From: Sorangium cellulosum
GTDB taxonomy: Bacteria > Myxococcota_A > Polyangia > Polyangiales > Polyangiaceae
Length of the DNA stretch: 64,000 nt
Assembly (NCBI RefSeq): GCF_004135735.1
Contig: NZ_CP012670.1
Location: 5,782,501-5,846,500 of the forward strand
Direction: 5' to 3'
The translations under genes and the position numbers were made by a program. Each line of letters starts with the position of its first letter. Position 1 is the first letter of the stretch. Shown here one piece after another: positions 23,901-35,819 of this stretch. The notes beneath the pieces are model-generated. The model was not told the origin of the DNA and did not search any database. It saw only the letters and a program-made list of their open reading frames with translations.

Positions 23901-25800
23901 GACGGGGCAGTACGTCTGGACCTTCTACTGCATGACCAACGCGAACACGGCCAGCCTCCTCCTCGGCTTGCCCCTCGCCGAGATCAAGGCCGAGTCGCGC
24001 TCGCTCCTCCCCCTGCGGAGGTACGACCGGTGGAACATCATCACCTGGATGGTCACCGCCGTCGGTCAGCTCTGCGAGCACCTCATGAGCCCGGATCCGG
24101 GCCCGACGCACCTCGCCGGCGAGTGGATCCAGATCGACGAGATCATCGACGCCGCGGTCCAGATCAACAACCAGGCCTCGCTCTTCTTCACCATCTTTTA
24201 CCGCCTCCTCCTGCGCCTGTTCCAGGGCGATTACCCGACGGCGGCGGCGCTCGCCTACGACGCGAACCCCAGCATCATGGGCATCGCGGGCTGGCACGGC
24301 AATCCTCCGTTCCACTTCTACGGGGGTGTCGCCCTGCTCCAGGCGGCCGACAGCGTGGACGCGGAGACCCGGGCGCGGTACCTCGAGAAGGCCCGCGCCT
24401 TCGGCGAGCGGGTCGCCTTCTGGGCCAGCCACGCGCCCGACAACATGAGGCACCGCGACCTCCTGCTCGCGGCCGAGCTCGCGCGCGTGAGCGGCGACGT
24501 GCGGAGGGCCGTGGACCTCTACGACGAGGGCATCCGCGCGGCGGACCAGGGCGGCTACCTGCACGACGTCGCGCTCGGCAACGAGCTCTGCGCGCGCTGC
24601 TACCTCGGCCTCGGGAGGACCACGATCGCGCGCGCCTACATGATCGAGGCCCACGCCCGGTATGCGCGCTGGGGCGCGACGAGCGCCATGACCCGCCTCG
24701 AGCGCGCCTATCCCGATCTCCTGCGGCGCGAGGCGCCGGCCGTCTCCAGCGCGCCGCGGGTCGTCCGGGAGGACCTCGACCTCCGCAGCGTGCTCAAGGC
24801 CTCCCAGGCCCTCGCCGGGGAGATCGTCCTGCCCCGGCTGCTCGAGGCGCTGATGCGCATCATGCTCGAGAACGCCGGCGCGCGCCGCGGCTTCCTGATC
24901 CTGAAGAGCGAGGGTCGCCTCACCATCGAGGCCGCCGGCGACGTCGCGGGCGACCGCATCGAGCGGATCGACTCGGCGCCCCTGGGCTCCCGCGCCGATC
25001 TGGCCGCCAGCGTGATCCAGTATGTCGCGCGGACCGAGGAGAGCGTCGTCATCGACGACGCCCCGAGCCACCCCTCCTTCGCCTCCGACCCCTATGTCCG
25101 GGCCGCGCAGCCGAGGTCGCTGCTCGCCTCGCCCATCCATCATCAGGGGCGGGTCATCGGGATCGTGTACCTGGAGAACGCGCTCACCTGCGCGGCCTTC
25201 ACGCGCGATCGCGTCGAGCTCATCGGGCTGCTCTCGTCCCAGGTCGCCGTCTCGCTGGAGAACGCCCGCCTCTTCGCGCAGCTCGAGGAGAAGGTGGAGG
25301 CCCGCACGGCCGAGCTCCGCGCGGCGCACGCCGAGCTCGGCCAGCTCTACGCCGCGCGGGAGCGCGAGCAGGAGGAGCGGATGCTGGAGCAGCGCGCCCT
25401 CATCGAGCAGCAGCGCGAGATGATCCACGCCCTCTCCGCCCCCATCCTCCAGGTCTGGGACGGCGTCCTGGCCGTGCCGCTCATCGGCGCCCTGGACCGC
25501 GGGCGCGCGGACGAGCTGATGCACAGCCTGCTGCAGGCCGTCGCGCGCGGCGAGGTCCGCTTCGCCCTGCTCGACACGACGGGCGTGGAGACCATCGACG
25601 AGGCCGTGGCCGATCACCTCGTCCGCATCGTGCGCGCCGTCGAGCTGCTGGGCGTGCGGGCGATCATCACCGGGATCCGCCCCGCGGTCGCCCGGACCAT
25701 GACCTCGCTCGACATCGACCTGCGCGCGCTCGGCACGCACGCCACCCTGCGCGAGGCGCTCAAGTTCTGCATGCGGAGCCTCGCGGCCAGGCCGGGGTGA
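20920..25800 (+). CDS. Pseudokinase - AAA ATPase - GAF - STAS giant regulator
   Basis: The 1626-residue cytosolic signalling protein. Residues ~10-275 have the Ser/Thr-kinase fold (VMLKVLDAG Lys, [33 protein letters not shown] activation segment split here for length). The catalytic loop reads [12 protein letters not shown] and the DFG position reads NYG, so the catalytic Asp and metal Asp are lost: a pseudokinase. Residues ~295-560 are an AAA/STAND ATPase with Walker A [11 protein letters not shown] (~326) and Walker B [12 protein letters not shown] (~451). A long TPR-like helical region follows, then GAF (~1290-1450), a coiled coil and an RsbR-type STAS domain (~1498-1617; [20 protein letters not shown]). 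Myxobacterial relatives usually end in a histidine kinase; STAS suggests stressosome-like partner switching. ATG 20920 starts right at the domain. Confidence 0.9.
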   Translation: [1626 protein letters not shown]

Positions 25801-25898
25801 CCGGCGGGGCGCCCGCGCTCTCGCGACCGCGACCACGAGGAGGAGCTGCCCATCTCGACGCGCGCAGCACGCGCGAGGAGGCGTCCACCCGGTCAGGC

Positions 25899-25950
25899 GT
25901 TGTCACGTGACATGTCGACTCATGTCACGTGACAACCGTGACATGTCACG
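25899..25950. promoter_or_regulatory. Cluster of perfect palindromes, operator array candidate
   Basis: Two 16-base arms, GTTGTCACGTGACATG (25899-25914) and its exact reverse complement (25921-25936), flank TCGACT. Each arm also contains the self-palindrome GTCACGTGAC. A third palindrome, CGTGACATGTCACG, follows directly at 25937-25950. The cluster is about 180 bases upstream of the lipoprotein gene and 100 after the giant regulator. The half-site TGTCACG/CGTGACA recurs throughout. A terminator for the upstream gene is less likely because there is no T tract and the arms are themselves palindromic. The rest of the 25801-26128 gap shows no gene. Confidence 0.6.
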
Positions 25951-26128
25951 ATAGCCCGGGTGCAGCCTTGACCTGCGGGACGCGCGCTGAGCGCCTCGTC
26001 CTCGCCCGTGCCTCGCGCGACCGGCGCGGCACAGGGCTTGCCGTGCGCCGCCTGACCGGCGGCCCGCCCCCGCGCGGGCGTACGGCTGGACATCCCCTGG
26101 AAACTCAACACGGAGAGGCACGGTTCCA

Positions 26129-26746
26129 ATGCAAAGCATCCTCCTGAAAACAGGCGTTGCGGCCTTCCTTTGCCTGGCGGCGTCGGGCTGCGTCGTGGCC
26201 GAGGGCGGCGAGCCCGAGGACGACGAGGACCTGGGCACGGCGAGCGCGGCGCAGATCGACATTGGATACAAGAAGAAGTGGCGGCTCTACACGGCGACGT
26301 TCTCGAACGGGCAGCCTTTCTTTCGCGTGCTCGCGATCGGGGGGAGCGACGTGGGCCCGTACCAGGCCAACACGGAGTACTGGTATGTGACGAGTGCGAA
26401 CCTGGGCTACCTCGGCCAGAACAGCGTGGTCTTCAGCCACGTCGACGGCGACGACACGCCGCCGAAGCAGAGCGGCTCGGCGCAGTTCCAGACGCCCTGG
26501 CTCGTGCCCTGGACGTCGTTCTCGAACGACCCGGTGAGCGGCGGCTACCGCTACGACAACGGCAGCGTGCACCTGCGCATCGCCGTCAACGGCGGCGAGA
26601 TCTCGGGGCTGACCTGGTACCAGACGATCCCGGCGGCGCAGACTCCGACCAACATCGCGCTGAACGGCACGTTCACGGTCGGCTCCGGATCCGTGGTGGT
26701 CCCGCAGGGGAGCGTCGGCTACTACGTGAACAGCGCGATCCCGTGA
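26129..26746 (+). CDS. Small exported lipoprotein, unknown function
   Basis: The 205-residue protein starts with a lipoprotein signal (MQSILLKTGVAAFLCLAASGC, lipobox ASGC at about residue 21). An acidic linker GEPEDDEDL follows, then a beta-rich, aromatic domain without recognised family (KKWRLYTATFSNGQPFFRV, VLAIGGSDVGPYQAN, EYWYVTSANLGYLGQ, GYRYDNGSVHLRI). Alternating polar/hydrophobic strands suggest a beta-sandwich presented outside the inner membrane, possibly on the cell surface. GGAGAGG lies about 11 bases upstream of ATG. A palindrome cluster lies ahead, and the gene is likely under its control. A hairpin follows the stop. Confidence 0.75.
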   Translation: MQSILLKTGVAAFLCLAASGCVVAEGGEPEDDEDLGTASAAQIDIGYKKKWRLYTATFSNGQPFFRVLAIGGSDVGPYQANTEYWYVTSANLGYLGQNSVVFSHVDGDDTPPKQSGSAQFQTPWLVPWTSFSNDPVSGGYRYDNGSVHLRIAVNGGEISGLTWYQTIPAAQTPTNIALNGTFTVGSGSVVVPQGSVGYYVNSAIP

Positions 26747-26749
26747 TGC

Positions 26750-26771
26750 CCCCGGGCCTGTGTCCCCGGGG
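26750..26771 (+). terminator. GC hairpin after lipoprotein gene
   Basis: Arms CCCCGGG (26750-26756) and CCCGGGG (26765-26771) with an 8-base loop, starting 4 bases after the stop codon. No T tract. It lies between convergent genes. Confidence 0.45.
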
Positions 26772-26844
26772 CCCACGTTGACCGGGCGCCGCCGTCCTCG
26801 GGGCCGGCGCGGCGCCGGCGGCCGCGAGGGGCGCCGGCGCTCGC

Positions 26845-28890
26845 TCAGAACCCGCCCTCGATCGCGATCCCTGGCATCGTGATGGGCCCCACGGTCTGGG
26901 GTGTACACCCGCGCTCGTCGCAGCTCACGTCGAACACCTCCTTGGCCAGCGTCGCGTTCTGCAGATCGAGCACCAGCCCGAGGTAGCCGCGCGCGCCGAG
27001 CGACCAGCGCTTCGACACGCGCATGTCGAGCCGGTAGAACGGGCGGACGCGCTCCGGGTCCGCGCGCGGTGGGCGGCCCTCGACGATCTCGTCGGCGGGG
27101 AAGCCCGTGTAGAAGACGTGCCGGATGCCGGCGCGAACGCCGCGGCCGAGGTCGTAGAGCAGCGCGACGTGCGCGACGTGCGTGCGGTCGTAGGCGGACG
27201 GGAGCGTCGCCTTGCCGCGCGTGCGCGTGGCGCGCGAGAGCGTGTACGACGCGAGGAAGAACAGGTCGCGGCGGAGCGCGCCGCGCGCGCCGAGCTCTAG
27301 GCCGTAGGTGTCGCCGAGGCTGCGCGTCAGGAAGCGCTCGGTGCTGAGGGTCGTGCCGCGGCCGGTGCCGATCGGATCGCTCAGGCCGAGGGTCGCCTGG
27401 CGGAACGCCGCGCCGCCGAAGCGGACCGGGCCGGCGTCGACCTCGACGCCGAAGCTCGCCTGCAGGCTCCGCTGGAGGCCGCCCGGGATGCCGCCGATCT
27501 GGAGCGCCGGCAGCGGGGCGAGGCCGGGGAGCTGCGACGCGAGGCCGAACGCGGGGATGAGCCGCACGTGATCGCCGACGCCGAAGCGACCGACGATCCT
27601 CGGATCCACGGCGAGCGCGGTCTTGCCGAGGGAGGTGTAATGGTCGACGCGCACGCCGGGCGTGAGGGTCGAGCGCTCGTCGAGGACGAGCAGCGCGTCG
27701 GCCCACGCGCCCACGGCGAGGTCGAGCCGGCTGCGGAAGAGCTCGGGGAAGCTCTCGTCGAGCTGGGCCGTGCCCTCGGCGGGCTTGGCGTCGGGCTCGC
27801 CGTCGGGCGAGCCGGGGCGCGGCGCGACGGCGCGCGGGGTGACGTCGTAGCGGTCGATCGCGGCGTCGACCCCGGCGCGCAGGAGCGCGCGCCCCCCGAG
27901 GGCGGGACGGGCGAGGCTCATGCGCGCGTTGAGCTTGAAGGCCCGGGCGCTCTCGACGCCGACCCCGCGCGACTGGTCGAGCCCGAGGGTGAGCGCCGCC
28001 CGGACGCGGGCCCCGGAGGCGTCGTCGCGGTCGTAGCGCAGGTCGAGGCGGTGGAAGTCGCTGTCGAGCAGGACGTTGGTCGTCTCGGCGCCGTCCTCGT
28101 CGCCGAGGGTCGCGAGGTAGTCGTACGCGCCGAACGCGAACACGGTGAAGCGCGCGTCCGGCCCGAGGCGGTAGGCGACGCGGGCCTGGTAGTCGGCGTA
28201 ACCCACGTCGACGCTCGGCACGAGCGCGGAGGTGAGCGCCGCGCCGGCGGCGTAATGGCCCCCGAGGAGGACGTGGGTGTCCCTGTCCACCGGCCCCTCG
28301 ACCACGCCGCCGACGTCGACGAACCGGAAGGCCCCCTCCCCGCGCCAGACATCGGACGGCGGAGCGCTCTCGGCCTCGATCGCCGCGCCCGCGAGCCGCC
28401 CGATGTCGGCCGGATAGGGCCCGAGGTGCATCTCGAGGCGCTGGACGATGGAGGCCGGGATGACGCCGGGGCCAGCGCCCACGTGAAAGAGGAGCGGGAC
28501 CTGGATGCCGTTGAAGAAGTAGCCGACGTTCCCCGGCGGCGCGCCGCGGATGTAGTAGTATGGCATGCCGCTCGCGATGGTGGTCACGCCCGGCTGCACC
28601 TCGATGGCGCGGAACGGGTCGCCGAGGGCGCCGGGCATCTCGCGGATGTCGCGCCGCGAGAGCGACACGGAGCCCGGCGGGGCCCGGCTGCCCTCGACGG
28701 TCACCTCGATGCCCGCGGGGGCGGCGGGCGCCTCCGCCGGGGGCGGCGGGACGGCCTCGGGCGGCGGGGCGACGCCCTCCGGGGACGGGGGCGCGGCGGC
28801 CGGCGACGCAGGCTGCGGGCGCGCCTCGCCCGGGGGGAGGCCTGCCACGCTGGCGAGCGCGAAGGCGAGGATGGCGGTGGGGGATCTCAC
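26845..28890 (-). CDS. TonB-dependent receptor
   Basis: The 681-residue outer-membrane protein starts at GTG with a signal peptide (MRSPTAILAFALASVAGLPP). A Pro/Ala-rich stretch follows, then a plug domain (about 60-190: SLSRRDIREMPGALGDPFRA, YYYIRGAPPGNVGYFFNGIQ, RLEMHLGPYPADIG) and a 22-strand-type beta barrel that ends in Phe (…IAIEGGF). It imports a ligand across the outer membrane using TonB energy. The ligand is unknown. The gene lies about 1.5 kb beyond the end of the NRPS operon on the same strand, making it a candidate ferric-siderophore receptor, but an ArsR-SRPBCC pair and a repeat array intervene. A nearly continuous frame of unknown content lies upstream. Confidence 0.85.
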   Translation of the reverse strand: MRSPTAILAFALASVAGLPPGEARPQPASPAAAPPSPEGVAPPPEAVPPPPAEAPAAPAGIEVTVEGSRAPPGSVSLSRRDIREMPGALGDPFRAIEVQPGVTTIASGMPYYYIRGAPPGNVGYFFNGIQVPLLFHVGAGPGVIPASIVQRLEMHLGPYPADIGRLAGAAIEAESAPPSDVWRGEGAFRFVDVGGVVEGPVDRDTHVLLGGHYAAGAALTSALVPSVDVGYADYQARVAYRLGPDARFTVFAFGAYDYLATLGDEDGAETTNVLLDSDFHRLDLRYDRDDASGARVRAALTLGLDQSRGVGVESARAFKLNARMSLARPALGGRALLRAGVDAAIDRYDVTPRAVAPRPGSPDGEPDAKPAEGTAQLDESFPELFRSRLDLAVGAWADALLVLDERSTLTPGVRVDHYTSLGKTALAVDPRIVGRFGVGDHVRLIPAFGLASQLPGLAPLPALQIGGIPGGLQRSLQASFGVEVDAGPVRFGGAAFRQATLGLSDPIGTGRGTTLSTERFLTRSLGDTYGLELGARGALRRDLFFLASYTLSRATRTRGKATLPSAYDRTHVAHVALLYDLGRGVRAGIRHVFYTGFPADEIVEGRPPRADPERVRPFYRLDMRVSKRWSLGARGYLGLVLDLQNATLAKEVFDVSCDERGCTPQTVGPITMPGIAIEGGF

Positions 28891-29042
28891 ACGGCTGCCG
28901 CGGGTGCGCCGCTCGGGACAGGAAAGGACAGCACCGCGGCGCGCTACCCGCTCGGCGGGTTAGCAAATCCTGCCGCGCAGCGAAAGGCGGCGCTCTCCAG
29001 CATCGGCGCCCTCCGTGGGAGGTTTCCGTCCCGGGCTTCCGT

Positions 29043-29410
29043 CCCAGGTTGGCAGGCTTCCGTCCCAGGTTGGGGACCCCTCACGCCTCCCCCATCCGAC
29101 CCAGGTTGGGGAGGTCTCCCCCATCCGACCCAGGTTGGGGACGCCTCCCCCATCCGACCCAGGTTGGGGAGGTCTCCCCCATCCGACCCAGGTTGGGGAC
29201 GCCTCCCCCATCCGACCCAGGTTGGGGACGCCTCCCCCATCCGACCCAGGTTGGGGACGCCTCCCCCATCCGACCCAGGTTGGGGAGGTCTCCCCCATCC
29301 GACCCAGGTTGGGGAGGTCTCAGGTTGGGGAGGTCTCCGAGGTTGGGGAGGTCTCCGAGGTTGGGGAGGTCTCCGGGGGAGGTCTCCGAGGTTGGGGAGG
29401 TCTCCGTCCC
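29043..29410 (+). repeat. REP-like array 3: GACCCAGGTTGGGGA at 29-bp period
   Basis: Two CCCAGGTTGG copies near 29043 and 29063 lead into eight copies of GACCCAGGTTGGGGA at 29098, 29127, 29156, 29185, 29214, 29243, 29272 and 29301, an exact 29-base period. The linkers alternate between GGTCTCCCCCATCC and CGCCTCCCCCATCC. Degenerate 18-base units GAGGTTGGGGAGGTCTCC follow to 29410. The core matches array 1 (GACCCAGGTTGG). It fills the gap between the TonB receptor (divergent) and the ArsR promoter. The region 28891-29040 shows nothing else. Confidence 0.92.
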
Positions 29411-29430
29411 AGGTCGGATGGAGTCCGCGC

Positions 29431-29459
29431 TTGACAAGCACGGCTCCGCATCATATTTA
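29431..29459 (+). promoter_or_regulatory. Candidate promoter of the arsR-type operon
   Basis: A perfect TTGACA at 29431-29436, followed 15-17 bases later by an AT-rich CATATTTA that can serve as -10 (29452-29459). This is the most AT-rich patch in the area and sits 40-60 bases before the ArsR start. Confidence 0.55.
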
Positions 29460-29474
29460 ACCAACAGGCTAATT

Positions 29475-29486
29475 AACCATATGGTT
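29475..29486. promoter_or_regulatory. Perfect palindrome AACCATATGGTT, likely autoregulatory operator
   Basis: A 12-bp self-complementary site, extended imperfectly to AATTAACCATATGGTTCAATT, 8 bases before the start codon of an ArsR-family gene. Autorepression through such sites is usual for ArsR-SRPBCC operons; binding here is inferred from position. Confidence 0.6.
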
Positions 29487-29494
29487 CAATTCAG

Positions 29495-29854
29495 ATGCCA
29501 ACCGATCCGCTGAGCACCACCTTCGCCGCCCTGGCGGACCCGACACGTCGGGCGATCCTGGCCCGTCTCGCCTCGGGCGAATGCTCGGTCACCGAGCTCG
29601 CCGAGCCCTTCGACATGAGCATGCCCGCCGTCTCGAAGCACCTCCGGGTGCTCGAGCGCGCGGGGCTCATCACGCGGAGACGTGACGCGCAGTGGCGGTG
29701 GTGCCGGATCGAGGCGGCGCCCCTGAAGGAAGTGGCCGACTGGGCCGAGCACTACCGGCAGCTCTGGGAAGGGCGGCTCGATCGTCTGGACGTGTATCTA
29801 CAGGAACTGCAAGCGAAGGAGAGGAATCATGGCGGTGGGCAGCACGGCAAATAA
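29495..29854 (+). CDS. ArsR-family HTH transcriptional regulator
   Basis: The 119-residue winged-helix repressor starts MPTDPLSTTFAALADPTRRAILARL. The recognition helix lies in FDMSMPAVSKHLRVLERAGLI and the wing in TRRRDAQWRWCRIE. No Cys-rich metal site is present: ELCVC-type alpha-3 motifs are absent and only isolated Cys residues are seen. It therefore belongs to the metal-independent group that pairs with SRPBCC/AHSA1 proteins. It overlaps the next gene by 26 bases, so the two are co-translated. A perfect palindrome just upstream suggests autoregulation. Confidence 0.93.
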   Translation: MPTDPLSTTFAALADPTRRAILARLASGECSVTELAEPFDMSMPAVSKHLRVLERAGLITRRRDAQWRWCRIEAAPLKEVADWAEHYRQLWEGRLDRLDVYLQELQAKERNHGGGQHGK

Positions 29855-30332
29855 GGATAGCTTCAAGGTCATGACGCCGTCGGAGCACGAGATCTGCTTG
29901 ACGCGCGTGTTCAATGCGCCGAGGCACCTCGTGTTCGAGGCGATGACGCGACCCGAGCACGTGAGGCGATGGTGGGGCTGCCTGAGCGAGGGCTACTCGG
30001 TGCCCGTCTGCGAGATCGACCTCCGCCCGGGCGGCGCGTGGCGCTTCGTGAACCGCTTCCCCGGGGGCGAGGCCGCCTTCCACGGCGAGTACCGCGAGAT
30101 CACGCCGCCGAGCCGGCTCGTGTTCACCGAGATCTTCGAGCAGTACCCGGACGTCGTCTCGGTGGTGACATCGGTCTTCACCGAGGAGGGCGGCAAGACG
30201 CGATTGACGGTCACGATCCGCTATCCGTCGCTGGAAGTGCGCGACGCGGTGCTCGCGTCCGGCATGGACAAGGGCGCGGCCCTCAGCTACGACCGCCTCG
30301 AGGATCTCATCGGAGAGCTGCAGCGGTCGTGA
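29829..30332 (+). CDS. SRPBCC (AHSA1-like) domain protein
   Basis: The 167-residue protein has the START-like helix-grip fold typical of AHSA1/SRPBCC proteins encoded behind ArsR-type regulators. Motifs: ICLTRVFNAPRHLVFEAMTRPEHVRRWWG at the start (given in two joined halves), DLRPGGAWRFVNR, FHGEYREITPPSRLVFTEIF, and a C-terminal GMDKGAALSYDRLEDLI helix. The fold holds a hydrophobic ligand, whose identity is unknown. AGGAG lies about 6 bases upstream of ATG 29829, inside the 3' end of the preceding gene. It is convergent with the end of the NRPS operon, with only 19 bases between. Confidence 0.9.
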   Translation: MAVGSTANKDSFKVMTPSEHEICLTRVFNAPRHLVFEAMTRPEHVRRWWGCLSEGYSVPVCEIDLRPGGAWRFVNRFPGGEAAFHGEYREITPPSRLVFTEIFEQYPDVVSVVTSVFTEEGGKTRLTVTIRYPSLEVRDAVLASGMDKGAALSYDRLEDLIGELQRS

Positions 30333-30351
30333 GCGCCGGGTAATCAGCGGG

Positions 30352-31802
30352 CTACACGCAGGCCGCCGCGAGCGCCTCACCGAAGATCCGCGCCACCTCG
30401 TCGATCTGCGCCGCGGTGATGACGAGCGGCGGCAGGAACCGCACCACGCTGCCGTGGCGGCCGCCGAGCTCCACGATCATCCCCCGCCGCAGGCACTCGC
30501 GCTGCACGCGCGCCGCGAGCGCGCGGTGGGCAGGGCGCGCCCCGAGCGCGTCGGGCAAGGCCGCCGCGTCCACCAGCTCCACGCCGATCATCAGGCCGCG
30601 CCCCCGCACGTCGCCGATGCACGCGTGCTCCTCGCCGAGCGCGGCGAGCCGCTCCCTCAGCCGCGCGCCGAGCTCCGCCGCCGCGGCGTCCAGGCGCTCC
30701 GCGCGCAGCACCGAGAGCGTGGCCGAGCCCGCGGCCATGGCGAGCTGGTTGCCGCGGAACGTGCCCGCGTGGGCCCCCGGGCGCCAGGCGTCGAAGCGCT
30801 CGTGATACACCACCACCGAGAGCGGCAGCCCGCCGCCGAGCGCCTTCGACAGGACCAGCACGTCCGGCTCGATGCCCGCGTGCTCGAACGCGAACATGCG
30901 CCCGGTGCGGCCAAAGCCCGTCTGCACCTCGTCGAGGATCAAGGGGATATCATGGCGCGTCGCCAGCCCCCGCAGCCCCTTCAGCCAGGCGACGGGCGCC
31001 GGGATCACGCCCCCCTCGCCCTGCACCGCCTCGACGATGATGGCCGCCGGCCTGGGCACGCCGCCCTCCGGGTCGGACAGCAGGTTGTCGATGGTCGCGA
31101 GCGAGGCCGCGACACCGGCGTCGCCGCCGAGCCCGAACGGGCAGCGGTACTCGTACGGATACGGCAGGAACTGCACGCCGTGCAGACTGCCGCCGAGCGC
31201 CACCTTGGGCCCGAGGTTGCCCATCAGGGTGAGCGCGCCCTGCGTCATGCCGTGATACGCGCCCTGAAAAGCGAGCACCGTGCCGCGCCCGGTGACGGTC
31301 TTGACCAGCTTCAGCGCAGCTTCCACCGCGTCGGCCCCGGTGGGGCCGCAGAACTGGATGCGCGCATGGCGGGCGAAGGGCGCCGGCAGCACGCCGAGCA
31401 CGTCCTGCATGAAGCGGTCTTTGACCGGCGTGGTGATGTCGAGCGTGTGCAGCGGCAGCCCGGAGTGCAGCGTCCGCATCAGGACGTCGGTGACCGCCGG
31501 GTGGTTGTGCCCGAGCGCCAGGGTGCCGGCCCCGGCCAGACAGTCGAGGAACACGCGCCCCTCGACGTCCTCCACATACACGCCCTGCGCGCGCGCGAGC
31601 GCCAGCGGCAGCCGCCGCGGGTACGAGCGGGCGTTCGACTCGCGCTGCCGCTGCCGCTCGAGCAAGGGGTGATCCCCCAGCTCGTACAGCGCGCGCCGCC
31701 GGTGACGCTCGCCGAGCTCGGCGGCGAGCCCCGCGTGCAGCAGCGGCCTGGGGGCCGCGGGGACCTGATCCGAAACAGGGATACTGGAAGCTGCGGACAG
31801 AT

Positions 31803-31806
<4 letters not shown>
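30352..31806 (-). CDS. Diaminobutyrate-2-oxoglutarate aminotransferase
   Basis: The 484-residue class-III PLP aminotransferase makes L-2,4-diaminobutyrate (Dab) from aspartate semialdehyde, with glutamate as donor. Family motifs: SNARSYPRRLPLALARAQGV near the N-terminus, FLDCLAGAGTLALGHNHPAV, FCGPTGADAVEAALKL, AYHGMTQGAL, LILDEVQTGFGRTG and the PLP lysine in VLVLSKALGGGLPLS. The N-terminal extension and GPTGADAVEAA are typical of the siderophore/Dab-type enzyme rather than of ornithine aminotransferases. It is the last gene of the NRPS operon; its ATG overlaps the NRPS stop by 4 bases (ATGA), and AGGGAGT precedes it. It most likely supplies Dab to an NRPS module. Confidence 0.9.

Positions 31807-35815
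<4,009 letters not shown>

Positions 35816-35819
<4 letters not shown>

Noticed and set aside
29098-29330. CRISPR array (29-bp period repeats)
   Set aside because: The whole 29-bp unit repeats with almost no spacer diversity; it is a tandem repeat sharing its core with the RAYT-flanking arrays.
18391-29450. GGCTCCGCAT shared near the ends of repeat arrays 1 and 3
   Set aside because: Only 10 bases, at different distances from the arrays; probably chance in GC-rich DNA.
28900-29460. Repeat-derived protein frames (GWGRPPQPGSDGG type) across array 3
   Set aside because: All six frames stay open because the 29-bp unit lacks stops; no start signals or domains.
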